Below are positions 35,730-44,223 of a DNA stretch of 53,969 nt, in pieces. Source of the DNA: Bacteroidales bacterium OttesenSCG-928-B11 (GTDB lineage Bacteria > Bacteroidota > Bacteroidia > Bacteroidales > WCHB1-69); the NCBI GenBank assembly GCA_030267125.1, contig JAJDJJ010000007.1, positions 1 through 53,969 of the forward strand, written 5' to 3'. The notes beneath the pieces were generated by a model. That model saw only the letters and a program-made list of their open reading frames with translations, ran no database searches and had not been told where the DNA came from. The translations under genes were made by a program, and so were the position numbers. Positions within the stretch are counted from its first letter, which is position 1. Each line of letters starts with the position of its first letter.

Positions 35730-36572
35730 TTAATAGTCCCCGATTGTTTCAGGCAATTGCGCCAATGCTTTCTCTATCTGTTCCGTATTTGGCGGTGTGC
35801 CGTGCCATTTATGCGTCCCCATCATAAAGTCAACACCCATGCCCATTTCGGTATGCATCAGCACTACAACGGGTTTTTGGTTGCGGGTATTATCCTTAGC
35901 GATGGCCATTTTATCCAAAATGTCGGCCATATCATTTCCATCCATTTCCATCACTTGCCAATCAAAGGCTTCGAATTTCGCTCTCAAGTTACCCAGTGAG
36001 CAAACATCATCTGTGGAGCCATCAATCTGTTTTTTGTTATAGTCTACAACAGCGATGAGGTTATCCACCTTATTGGCTGAGGCGAAAAGAATAGCTTCCC
36101 AATTTTGTCCTTCGTCGAGTTCCCCGTCACCGGTAAGAACGTAAACGGTTTGGCTGTCATTATTCAGTTTTTTCGCTAATGCCGCTCCCACCGCAATTGA
36201 CAAACCTTGACCCAAGGAACCGGAGGCGATCCGAATACCCGGCAGGTTATAATGATTGCTGGGATGACCTTGCAAACGGCTGCCAAATACTCTAAAGGTC
36301 GCCAATTCCGAAACGGGAAAATAACCTGTTCTCGCTAACACGCTATACCATACCGGCGAAATGTGCCCATTAGAGAGAAAAAACATATCCTCGCCCTTGC
36401 CTTTTTCGGTGAAACTTTGGGGAGTTGCCTGTAAGATATTGGTATATAGTGCTGTTAAAAAATCAGCGCATCCTAACGAACCGCCTGGATGTCCGGATTT
36501 AGCATGATAAACCATGCGCAAAATATCTCGTCTCACTTGCGTGGCAAGCGTTTTCAATTCTTCAATATTCAT
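35730..36572 (-). CDS. Transketolase, N-terminal subunit only
   Basis: A 280-aa protein that covers only the TPP-binding (PP) domain. It has 'SGHPGGSLGCADFLTALY' (about 25-42) and 'LTGDGELDEGQNWEAILFAS', the diphosphate/Mg site. Full-length transketolases are about 660 aa; split forms carry the C-terminal Pyr and C domains in a second gene, normally next door. Here the next gene downstream is LptF/G, so no partner is seen. No frameshift remnant is visible. Confidence 0.9.
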   Translation of the reverse strand: MNIEELKTLATQVRRDILRMVYHAKSGHPGGSLGCADFLTALYTNILQATPQSFTEKGKGEDMFFLSNGHISPVWYSVLARTGYFPVSELATFRVFGSRLQGHPSNHYNLPGIRIASGSLGQGLSIAVGAALAKKLNNDSQTVYVLTGDGELDEGQNWEAILFASANKVDNLIAVVDYNKKQIDGSTDDVCSLGNLRAKFEAFDWQVMEMDGNDMADILDKMAIAKDNTRNQKPVVVLMHTEMGMGVDFMMGTHKWHGTPPNTEQIEKALAQLPETIGDY

Positions 36573-36586
36573 GATTCGGATTTTAT

Positions 36587-37111
36587 TTATTGTAATGTTA
36601 ATTCATTATGCATGAGTATCTCGTCTTCCAATTGGGTGAGGAAATAGATTCCTAAAACGGTAATGGTTTCCAAAAAAGAGAGATAGGTAAAATCCTTGGA
36701 AACTTCCACATCGCCTTTAATGAAACCGGCAATGGTGGGCTTATATCGCAAGATGATTTGATTTTTCTCATTAGTCCAGCCCCACTGGTTTTTCCACAAA
36801 TTAACCAGTCGGAAATAGTAAGCATTATTATCTAAAATTATTTTCGTGATTCCTTCGATGTTCAGATAAGCGATGATTTCATCGGTGGCATGCTTCTCTT
36901 TTCGGAAAATGATATACGGTCTAAAAAACCCGGCTCTTTTCACAGTGAATACACCCTGTGTGGTTTCGATACGGGCAAGGGTTCCTGAGTTATCTATCAC
37001 CTCAACCGTGCCATATAATTCATCGCCGGATTTAAGTTCGTAATATTTTTTGATCAGATCTGGTTTTATGATCTGCAGGGTAGTAATGGGGCTTTCGCTT
37101 ATCGTTTTCAT
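36587..37111 (-). CDS. Hypothetical beta-rich protein
   Basis: A 174-aa cytoplasmic protein of alternating strands with no signal peptide. I do not recognise the family; the pattern of paired strands ('GTLARIETTQGVFTVKRAG', 'KIILDNNAYYFRLVNLW') and a C-terminal hydrophobic helix (about 145-162) is reminiscent of tubby-like/LURP-one folds, which is only a guess. It is 14 bp upstream of the transketolase subunit, so cotranscription is likely. Confidence 0.7.
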   Translation of the reverse strand: MKTISESPITTLQIIKPDLIKKYYELKSGDELYGTVEVIDNSGTLARIETTQGVFTVKRAGFFRPYIIFRKEKHATDEIIAYLNIEGITKIILDNNAYYFRLVNLWKNQWGWTNEKNQIILRYKPTIAGFIKGDVEVSKDFTYLSFLETITVLGIYFLTQLEDEILMHNELTLQ

Positions 37112-37198
37112 TCGACAATATTTTTTATTAAATCAAATGCGCCTCGCAAGAGCAGGTATCAAGCTCGGTGTCAACACATTATCAAAATTTATTTTAGC

Positions 37199-37603
37199 TT
37201 ACAAATTTTGTCCAAAAGTATTTAAAATATGGTTAGCCAAGGCAGAAAATTCATCTTTTGTCAAATTAATTCTCTCTTTTTGAAAATTAATTTCATCCCC
37301 TTTGACAATCGGGATCAAATGGATATGCGCATGTGGAACATCCAATCCTAAAACGGCAGTGCCAATTCTTTTACATTCAACATTTTTCTCGATAGCCAAG
37401 GCCACTTTTTTTGCAAAAACCGCCATCTCCGCCAACGTGTTATCGTCCAAATCAAAAATATAGTCTGTTTGTATTTTGGGAATAACCAAAGCGTGACCTT
37501 TTGTCAAAGGTGCGATATCTAAAAAAGCGTAGAATTTATCGTTTTCAGCGATTTTATATGACGGTATCTCACCGTTTATGATTTTTGTGAAAATGGAACT
37601 CAT
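37199..37603 (-). CDS. HIT-family nucleotide hydrolase/transferase
   Basis: A 134-aa histidine-triad protein with 'IFTKIINGEIPSYKIAEND' at the start and the catalytic HxHxH in 'VPHAHIHLIPI'. Such enzymes hydrolyse AMP-linked substrates (Hint-like) in the cytoplasm. Length is normal. It starts 2 bp after greA ends, so it is co-translated. Confidence 0.95.
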   Translation of the reverse strand: MSSIFTKIINGEIPSYKIAENDKFYAFLDIAPLTKGHALVIPKIQTDYIFDLDDNTLAEMAVFAKKVALAIEKNVECKRIGTAVLGLDVPHAHIHLIPIVKGDEINFQKERINLTKDEFSALANHILNTFGQNL

Positions 37604-37605
37604 AA

Positions 37606-38079
37606 CTATCGGGATACTTCTAATATTTCAAATTGAATTTTTCCGGCGGGTGCTTCTACAGTCACCACATCACCGGCTTGATTTCCGAGCAGTGTTTTGC
37701 CGATAGGCGAGCTTACGGATATCTTACCTGATTTCAGATCCGCTTCCGATTCGGGTACAATCTGATAGGACATGACCGCATTATTGGCGTTATTTTTCAA
37801 TTTTACGAAAGAGTATATCAACACTTTGGATATGTCGAGTTTAGATTCATCCAACAATCGGGCATTGGCGATCAGGTTTTGGAGCTTGGCAATTTTTAGC
37901 TCAAGTAATCCCTGTGCCTCTTTCGCTGCGTCATATTCCGCATTTTCCGACAAATCTCCTTTGTCGCGCGCTTCCGCAATGGCTGCGGAGATTTTAGGTC
38001 TTTCAATCGTTTCTAATTCATATAGTTCCTTTTTCAAGGCTTCAAGACTCTCTTCTGAATAATATTTTATTGTGTTCAT
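37606..38079 (-). CDS. greA: Transcription elongation factor GreA
   Basis: A 157-aa factor that rescues stalled RNA polymerase. I start at MNTIKYYSEESLEAL, since the nine upstream codons in frame do not resemble GreA. It has the N-terminal coiled coil with 'IAEARDKGDLSENAEYDAAKE' (tip acidic residues) and a C-terminal FKBP-like domain ending 'SPIGKTLLGNQAGDVVTVEAP'. The length matches the family. Confidence 0.97.
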   Translation of the reverse strand: MNTIKYYSEESLEALKKELYELETIERPKISAAIAEARDKGDLSENAEYDAAKEAQGLLELKIAKLQNLIANARLLDESKLDISKVLIYSFVKLKNNANNAVMSYQIVPESEADLKSGKISVSSPIGKTLLGNQAGDVVTVEAPAGKIQFEILEVSR

Positions 38080-38114
38080 TTCTAATATGGTTTTTATATA
38101 AAACAAAAATTAAA

Positions 38115-38131
38115 GAGGCTTAAAAAGCCTC
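38115..38131 (-). terminator. Rho-independent terminator of the TonB receptor/PorV operon
   Basis: GAGGCTT (38115-38121) and AAGCCTC (38125-38131) form a perfect 7-bp stem around AAA; on the minus strand it is followed by TTTAATTTTTGTTTT. It lies 32 bp after the PorV-like stop, in the gap before greA, and should end the operon at 38164-48003. Confidence 0.85.
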
Positions 38132-38163
38132 CTTAATTTTAAATTAATAAGGAAAAATGGGAT

Positions 38164-39375
38164 TTAGATCGCTAACTTAATACCAATATAATGGTTCCCT
38201 TTCCATTTGTTTGTAAATCTATATCCGTAATCCAACAAGATTTTTTGAAGTCCTTGTTTTTTCTTAGCTAACGGAATAGCAAAAGAAACACCTGCACAAG
38301 GTCCTGTATACCAGCTTGATAATTCGTTTGGAATTCTATCGCCATTATCATCTTTGCTGGATTTCAATCTATCGGAGTCGAGTGTGTAACCGGCTCTTAA
38401 TTGGAAGATATCACCGATACCTTCTTTGTATCCCATTCCATATTCAAGACCAACTACGAATTGGTCGCTTGAATAGGAGTTAGCGGTAAAAGATCCGGCA
38501 AGTGTCAATCGGTGAGGAGCATCTTTACGCGTCAATCCTTCGTCACCTCTTTCTTTATTGGTTTTACCCTCATGTTCAGTGCCACCGAAGAATAAGAAAT
38601 CATACGAAAGACCGAGTGTCAGCAGGGCGGGTAATTCCGCCTGAGCTGAACGTTGCTCGAGTGTAATTTCCTGAGGCGTACTGGTAACGAAACCTTTTAC
38701 AGAAAGACCATCACCATTGTAACTAATAGGTAGTCCGATATTTTTCAAGGTCACACCAATTCTAAAGTTCTCAAGATTTCCGGCCACATACTGCACTCCG
38801 GCATCGATAGCAACACCTTGTGCTTTCAAATCGGAGATTGATTCGCTCACAATCTTAACACTGGCACCACCATAAATGTAGTTGTTGAATTTATAGGCGT
38901 AATGAATACCCACATAACTTAATGTAGGAGAGAATGTACCCATATTCCCTTCGGGTTGTTCCACAGTGGTTCTATCGATCTCACCGAAGTTCATGGTAAA
39001 CAATGAAATTCCAATGTAACCAAGTTCTCGATATTCTCCTGAAATCTTATCTTTTTTCCGAAGTCTTTGTGTGATACCGAAACTGTTGATTCCGATTCCA
39101 TTGTCGGAACCGGAGAGGTATTGCGTACGGGAAAAACCGAACTCGGTATTTTGTCCGCGTGCGATACCGGCCACATTAGAGTAAATTGATTCGAGGCCTG
39201 CGATTTCTGAAACGCCGGCTGATCCCCAACCGTTTGATTTTGCCCACGGGTCGATCAACAAGTGTTGTGCCCCCGCTTGTCCTGTACGGTCGGTATTTCC
39301 TGCGAAGAGCGAGGTCGATACCGCACAGAAACTGATCAAGGCAACTATTATTAATTTTCTATATTTATTATTCAT
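38164..39375 (-). CDS. PorV/PorQ-family outer-membrane protein
   Basis: A 403-aa protein with signal peptide MNNKYRKLIIVALISFCAVSTSLFAG. The mature start 'GAQHLLIDPWAKSNGWGSAG' and 'ESIYSNVAGIARGQNTEFGF' match the PorV/PorQ family; 14 or so beta strands follow, ending '...HYIGIKLAI'. PorV (LptO) is the outer-membrane shuttle that takes T9SS cargo from the secretion pore to the sortase complex, and several paralogues exist per genome. This one is 33 bp after a giant secreted protein gene, so a dedicated role is plausible. Confidence 0.85.
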   Translation of the reverse strand: MNNKYRKLIIVALISFCAVSTSLFAGNTDRTGQAGAQHLLIDPWAKSNGWGSAGVSEIAGLESIYSNVAGIARGQNTEFGFSRTQYLSGSDNGIGINSFGITQRLRKKDKISGEYRELGYIGISLFTMNFGEIDRTTVEQPEGNMGTFSPTLSYVGIHYAYKFNNYIYGGASVKIVSESISDLKAQGVAIDAGVQYVAGNLENFRIGVTLKNIGLPISYNGDGLSVKGFVTSTPQEITLEQRSAQAELPALLTLGLSYDFLFFGGTEHEGKTNKERGDEGLTRKDAPHRLTLAGSFTANSYSSDQFVVGLEYGMGYKEGIGDIFQLRAGYTLDSDRLKSSKDDNGDRIPNELSSWYTGPCAGVSFAIPLAKKKQGLQKILLDYGYRFTNKWKGNHYIGIKLAI

Positions 39376-39408
39376 AATTTCTAATATTAAATTTACTGAT
39401 TAATAATG

Positions 39409-42400
39409 TTAAAATGCGTTCAAGTCGGTGGGTCTCATTGCACAGAAGAACTTCAAGGTTCGTTCTCCAATTCCAGGCGCGTCAACATGAATGATATACA
39501 TACCGCTGGCAACCGGAACATTCGCATGATTTTTCAAATCCCAAGTAACATGAGTGGTTCCTAAGTCTCCCTTTGAGATCTTTCGTACCAGCAAGCCGTT
39601 TACTGTGAAAATTGAAATCGTACATTTCTCGGGCAAATTAACAATTTTCACATAGGTTTCAAGCTGTGTTGATTCGTATGTGGAGAAACCGTAGTACGGA
39701 TTAGGAACGATATTAATCTCTTTCAAGATTGTTTCGTGAACGGAAGTCGCTTGTGCCACCGGCGCGATATTTTTAGTCGTGAAACGATACATCGGGAATC
39801 CTCTATTTTCGGATACACCGTCAGCTTGCTCCGGATCATTGTACCAACGAGACAAATATCTCATGTATGGACGGGAAACGCGCAATTTCACCATTGCTTC
39901 ATTTGACAACCAGTTATCCTCTTGATTATAAGCCGGCATAGCGATACTCGTCCACATCACATTATTGAACAGCTGCATCTTCTGCTGTCTAACAGGATTA
40001 GAGGGTGCAGAATTCGGATCATCACTCACAAATGTTTTAAATTTCTCAATGAGCCATTTTCCGTGGTCATACGCTCCGCAATCATAATAAGATAATCCGC
40101 CGGCAATTGTACCGCCATGGTCATAAGACCAAGATCTTACTTTTTTATCGTCATCATTATAGGTTCTTTTCTCTCTTATTTCTGCTGCTTTCAAGTAAGA
40201 CGAAGCTGTATTACCCGCGCTATTGCAGATGTAAACAAAGTGCATACCTCCCCAAGATGGTGATGCGGAAACGGGAGCGCCTTCAGTATGCAAGAAATAG
40301 TTGTTATACAATGATTGGCTTGCTTCCACAGTAGAATCTAACTGTGGGATATATGCGTGTCCATAGAAACTCGTGGGATTAAACAACATGTCTCGTCCAT
40401 TATTAGCCGTGTCGGATGAGTTTTCGGAGAACATGATATTCAACCTCTCGCCGGTTTCCACATTAATAGCATATCCCGGGAACCATCCCATCCCCGTTGC
40501 GCTTATAAAGTTGGGTGAGTTTGGATCATCGCTTGGGTATGGGTTACCGGTATCGGTTCTTCCTTCTTTATCTACTGAAGGAGCTCTTCTGGGCTCATGT
40601 CTTCTTGCTTGTCCATCAGCCAAACTTTGAGTTTCACAGGCTTCCAGAACAACACAACGTGTCCACTTGCTCTTGTCCGGAGTCAAAACTACATCCACAG
40701 AATACAGGTTAGTCATAGTTTGATTATATCCCGGTGCATTGACACTAACAGTAGCTGTTGTTCTAAAATCGAAATAAGCCGGGAGCGGTTCACTGTTGAA
40801 TGTTGTGTATGGAGACATATACTTAGCCTGCGGTCCTCCGAAGTAGGGGGATGAAAGCACGTATGGCGCCCAAAGTTTATCCGATGAGCTTTCAAATTGC
40901 CCATTAGGATCTTTCCATATTCTGGTTTCCCAACCTGACGGATTCAACACAGCGTTTTTCTCAACAAAGAACATATCCTCTTTCAGCCATTCGCTGAAGT
41001 TATCTTTAACCCCGTCATTCTGGTTAGTAACATCTTGCCATGCTCCAGAAGTCTGCTGACCTGCGCGGATCCAGTTATCCGGATAGTCACCTTCTCCATC
41101 TGCAACACCCCCTAACCAAGGTTTTGACTCATCTGCATACGTTATCGTACTTCCAAGGAAGTCCACTTGTCCATATTTCGATTTCGTCACATAATTCCAA
41201 GGGGTAGCAGGGTCATTCTTGATCCAGTCGGAAACCTCTTTTTGATATATTTTAAAATCTTGGTTTCTAATCGAAACAGCAAGTCCTAATTCTAGGATCA
41301 GCTGGTCGTTATTTGCTGCGATAGTAGTGTCTGAATAGAAGTCGCGAAGGGGTTTTCTTTGTGTTGTTTCCCCTATTCTTTCATCGTAATAGAGACCTGC
41401 CGCGATAATTTCTTCATCGGTAGCATCCACAATTGACATCTTCCATTTGGTTGATTCGGTAACATCACCGTCACCATTTTCAACGAATTTAATTTCGAAG
41501 TCAAAAGGTTTCACGCGTAATGGATCAACAACTTTGATATTAAGCGGACCGTAATTATTCTTGTAAGTCAGGTGTTGAACTTTATTTTCGTTCAAGATTT
41601 TCTCTCTGGTTTCGTCTGTCAAATCGAGGAAGAATCCACCGTTCCCTTGTCCTTCCACTCTCGTAATCATCGGCTGAGTACCATACGCCGAGTTCAGAAC
41701 CAATCCTTCTTCTTGCGCCATGGTTTTATGTGGGATACCGGAATAAACGGCAATATTTCTTCTACCAGCCAAATACGGGGTCATCTGACCTTCCAAGCCT
41801 TCGGCATTGGCGTTGCTGTATGGCAGGTATTCATTATAAGCATAAGCCAATACCATAAAGTAGTAAGTTTTATGGTTCACCAACTGTCTTGCGCCAGTAG
41901 CGAAAGCATCTTCAGTAATAGAGAAGGAGTGGACGATGCCTGTATTAGAACCGTCTACCATTCCGGTTGCCACAGATTGACTAATAGCATCGTTGTAAAT
42001 CCAGTTCGTAAGCTGTCCGATCGCTGTTCCATTTTCGCGATAGTTCTCAACATCACATTGACGAATCAAACGCGCCAAATCCGCATTATCCAAATCGGTA
42101 ACACTCACGTTTTTGTTTTTCAATTGATAAATTTGATAACCTTCGAATCTGTATTTTCTATCGTTTTCTATTTGTGTTACTTCTTTAATAGTTTTCTCTA
42201 CTGTAACAACTGTATCTTCGCTCACATACACCGTATCCAAGACATCCTTATACGTGATGAATTCTCTAAATTCAGGAATTTGATTATCAGTTTCTTCGTA
42301 TTTTTCACCCACATTATTGCTCATGGGATCTTCATTAGTTAGATAGAGAACCAATTCGTTTTCCAATTCGCGGATCGTCATGTCCGGTGCGTCTGGTCCA

Positions 42401-44202
42401 TCGAGTACTTTAAAACAGTTTTCGAACAGTGATTGACATTTATCATCGGCAATTTTCAATAATTCCACAGATGCCCAGGCACCACCGGAAGCAGCTCTTG
42501 CCCACGGAATACCCACAGTAATATAGTTAACCGCACCCGCTTTCAACGTGAAAGGTCCTGCGGACTGCATGAAACGTCTATCTTCCGGCGGGTTAGGAAC
42601 GGTAGTTTCCACCCATTTGCCGGGATTAGGATCCTGCGGGTCAATACCTTTCGTTCCCCAGTTACATGGGTCTGTAGTTCCCGGGAACATGAAGTCGCAC
42701 TCCGGTCCGGTACCACCACCTTGAGGGTGTCCATTTCCGCCGTATCTCATTCTAGTATTATCTCTCCAAATGGCTTGGAGCATATTGTAATATTCGAAAG
42801 CCACAGAAGGGTCTCCGGTAACCGAACCGTCATTGTTGTGATACACGAAGCGTCTCATACCGAAACGTTCGTTATCTACAATACCGTCACCAAAGTTCAC
42901 TCCGTTGATTGCTTCTGATCTCACCATCACTTTTTTCGAGATACTATCGTTATTTTCGCCTCCCCAGGACATGGTAAGTTCCGTTTCATTCAAGGCAACG
43001 ATATCACATGGATTTTCAACATAAGCAAATGAGGGACCCAGTTTTGTCTCTTTCGCAAACGCAGGATTGTCATAACCGTCCGCATCCATATAAGGTCCTT
43101 GGAAGAAGTCTACTCCCACCGCCGGTGGTTGTTCGCCATACGCAAAGGTTTGACCTTGTCCGTCAATATCCGTACCATTATAGCAGTATCCCAAACCTCT
43201 GGCAACATCACAACCTACATAGTCATCTCTAGAGTAACCTAAGTCAGGGTCAACCCATTGAGAGAAGTAGGTATTTGTCAATTCAAAGGATGAACGGTTG
43301 ATAATTTCATACGAATAGAATGTCATGTTATTCAATTCGTTATTTGTAGAAAAAGCAAATGCTTGCCCTCTAATTTCCAAACCGATAGGTTCACCTTGTG
43401 ATTCTGTGTGCGGCGCTCCTTTATCGTTAAATATCCAAAACAGGGTTTCATCACCTTTCAACACATGGTCAGCATAGATCATACCTTTTGAAATACCGGC
43501 TTCTTCTTCCGGAGTTTTTGGAAGTTCATCCGCAGCAGCACGCGCTATGTTCTCATCGGTCCAAGGACACAATTCGTTTTCCAAATCGTAGTAAGGATAA
43601 TCCCCGTTTTCAGGGTGGTATTCCTTATCACCGTCCGCATCATAGAAAGGAGCAAGGAACAAGGATTGTCCTAAAGCGACATCACCGTGTGCCGGCCAAT
43701 TGGTAATGATAGACGGGGGTGTATAACTCGGATCTTCCCAATTGGCAATGTGGTTTTCCACTTGCGCGCGGGTTATTTTAAAGAAACGGTCGTATTCGAT
43801 ACAGGTTTCTTGCGAAACGGAAGCATCGATAGTGGAAAGCGGCCCTGTGAAGAAGTCGTCTCCATATTGACGGAAGCGAACGGCAGCCAATTTAAGCTGT
43901 TGGTTCACATCGCGTCCTCCGATCCATAATGCCGCACAGAACATGGAAGTTTTTCCCGATCCTTTAGGCACTTCGTATTCAGCCACCTCTACGTACCACA
44001 TTGTCCCGTTGGTCTCCAAGTAGGCTCTTACGTTATTGATGGTTAATTCATTTGAATTTGTCGCAGGCAAGCACTGTGCCGAGCTACCTGATTTCGCCCG
44101 CGGCACGCTTACCACATTCCGCGACTTTTCAGCTCGCAGTTGCCCCGCGCCAAGCACGGCAAGTGCGACCATTAAAAATAATACTTTATTTATATTCTTC
44201 AT
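39409..44202 (-). CDS. 1597-aa T9SS-like secreted protein
   Basis: A 1597-aa exported protein with signal peptide MKNINKVLFLMVALAVLGAG. The mature part has scattered Asp/Gly/Asn loops, such as DADGDKEYH at 188-196 and 'MDADGYDNP', that could bind calcium. The last about 80 residues ('NIVPNPYYGFS', 'YVKIVNLPEKCTISIF', 'VNGLLVRKI', 'VASGMYIIHVDAP') are a T9SS-type C-terminal domain, but it ends in an unusual 'CAMRPTDLNAF' tail. I recognise no enzyme motif. It follows the TonB receptor gene by 21 bp and precedes the PorV-like gene. Confidence 0.88.
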   Translation of the reverse strand: MKNINKVLFLMVALAVLGAGQLRAEKSRNVVSVPRAKSGSSAQCLPATNSNELTINNVRAYLETNGTMWYVEVAEYEVPKGSGKTSMFCAALWIGGRDVNQQLKLAAVRFRQYGDDFFTGPLSTIDASVSQETCIEYDRFFKITRAQVENHIANWEDPSYTPPSIITNWPAHGDVALGQSLFLAPFYDADGDKEYHPENGDYPYYDLENELCPWTDENIARAAADELPKTPEEEAGISKGMIYADHVLKGDETLFWIFNDKGAPHTESQGEPIGLEIRGQAFAFSTNNELNNMTFYSYEIINRSSFELTNTYFSQWVDPDLGYSRDDYVGCDVARGLGYCYNGTDIDGQGQTFAYGEQPPAVGVDFFQGPYMDADGYDNPAFAKETKLGPSFAYVENPCDIVALNETELTMSWGGENNDSISKKVMVRSEAINGVNFGDGIVDNERFGMRRFVYHNNDGSVTGDPSVAFEYYNMLQAIWRDNTRMRYGGNGHPQGGGTGPECDFMFPGTTDPCNWGTKGIDPQDPNPGKWVETTVPNPPEDRRFMQSAGPFTLKAGAVNYITVGIPWARAASGGAWASVELLKIADDKCQSLFENCFKVLDGPDAPDMTIRELENELVLYLTNEDPMSNNVGEKYEETDNQIPEFREFITYKDVLDTVYVSEDTVVTVEKTIKEVTQIENDRKYRFEGYQIYQLKNKNVSVTDLDNADLARLIRQCDVENYRENGTAIGQLTNWIYNDAISQSVATGMVDGSNTGIVHSFSITEDAFATGARQLVNHKTYYFMVLAYAYNEYLPYSNANAEGLEGQMTPYLAGRRNIAVYSGIPHKTMAQEEGLVLNSAYGTQPMITRVEGQGNGGFFLDLTDETREKILNENKVQHLTYKNNYGPLNIKVVDPLRVKPFDFEIKFVENGDGDVTESTKWKMSIVDATDEEIIAAGLYYDERIGETTQRKPLRDFYSDTTIAANNDQLILELGLAVSIRNQDFKIYQKEVSDWIKNDPATPWNYVTKSKYGQVDFLGSTITYADESKPWLGGVADGEGDYPDNWIRAGQQTSGAWQDVTNQNDGVKDNFSEWLKEDMFFVEKNAVLNPSGWETRIWKDPNGQFESSSDKLWAPYVLSSPYFGGPQAKYMSPYTTFNSEPLPAYFDFRTTATVSVNAPGYNQTMTNLYSVDVVLTPDKSKWTRCVVLEACETQSLADGQARRHEPRRAPSVDKEGRTDTGNPYPSDDPNSPNFISATGMGWFPGYAINVETGERLNIMFSENSSDTANNGRDMLFNPTSFYGHAYIPQLDSTVEASQSLYNNYFLHTEGAPVSASPSWGGMHFVYICNSAGNTASSYLKAAEIREKRTYNDDDKKVRSWSYDHGGTIAGGLSYYDCGAYDHGKWLIEKFKTFVSDDPNSAPSNPVRQQKMQLFNNVMWTSIAMPAYNQEDNWLSNEAMVKLRVSRPYMRYLSRWYNDPEQADGVSENRGFPMYRFTTKNIAPVAQATSVHETILKEINIVPNPYYGFSTYESTQLETYVKIVNLPEKCTISIFTVNGLLVRKISKGDLGTTHVTWDLKNHANVPVASGMYIIHVDAPGIGERTLKFFCAMRPTDLNAF

Positions 44203-44223
44203 ACCTTTTTGATTTTCTATTGA

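Noticed and set aside
35730-36572. Frameshifted full-length transketolase
   Set aside because: The 280-aa frame ends with a natural stop, and the next gene is a complete LptF/G. No remains of a C-terminal half are seen.
41572-42342. 256-codon plus-strand open frame opposite the giant secreted gene
   Set aside because: It lies wholly inside the 1597-aa coding sequence on the other strand, has no signal or domain, and its composition mirrors the real gene. A codon-bias shadow.
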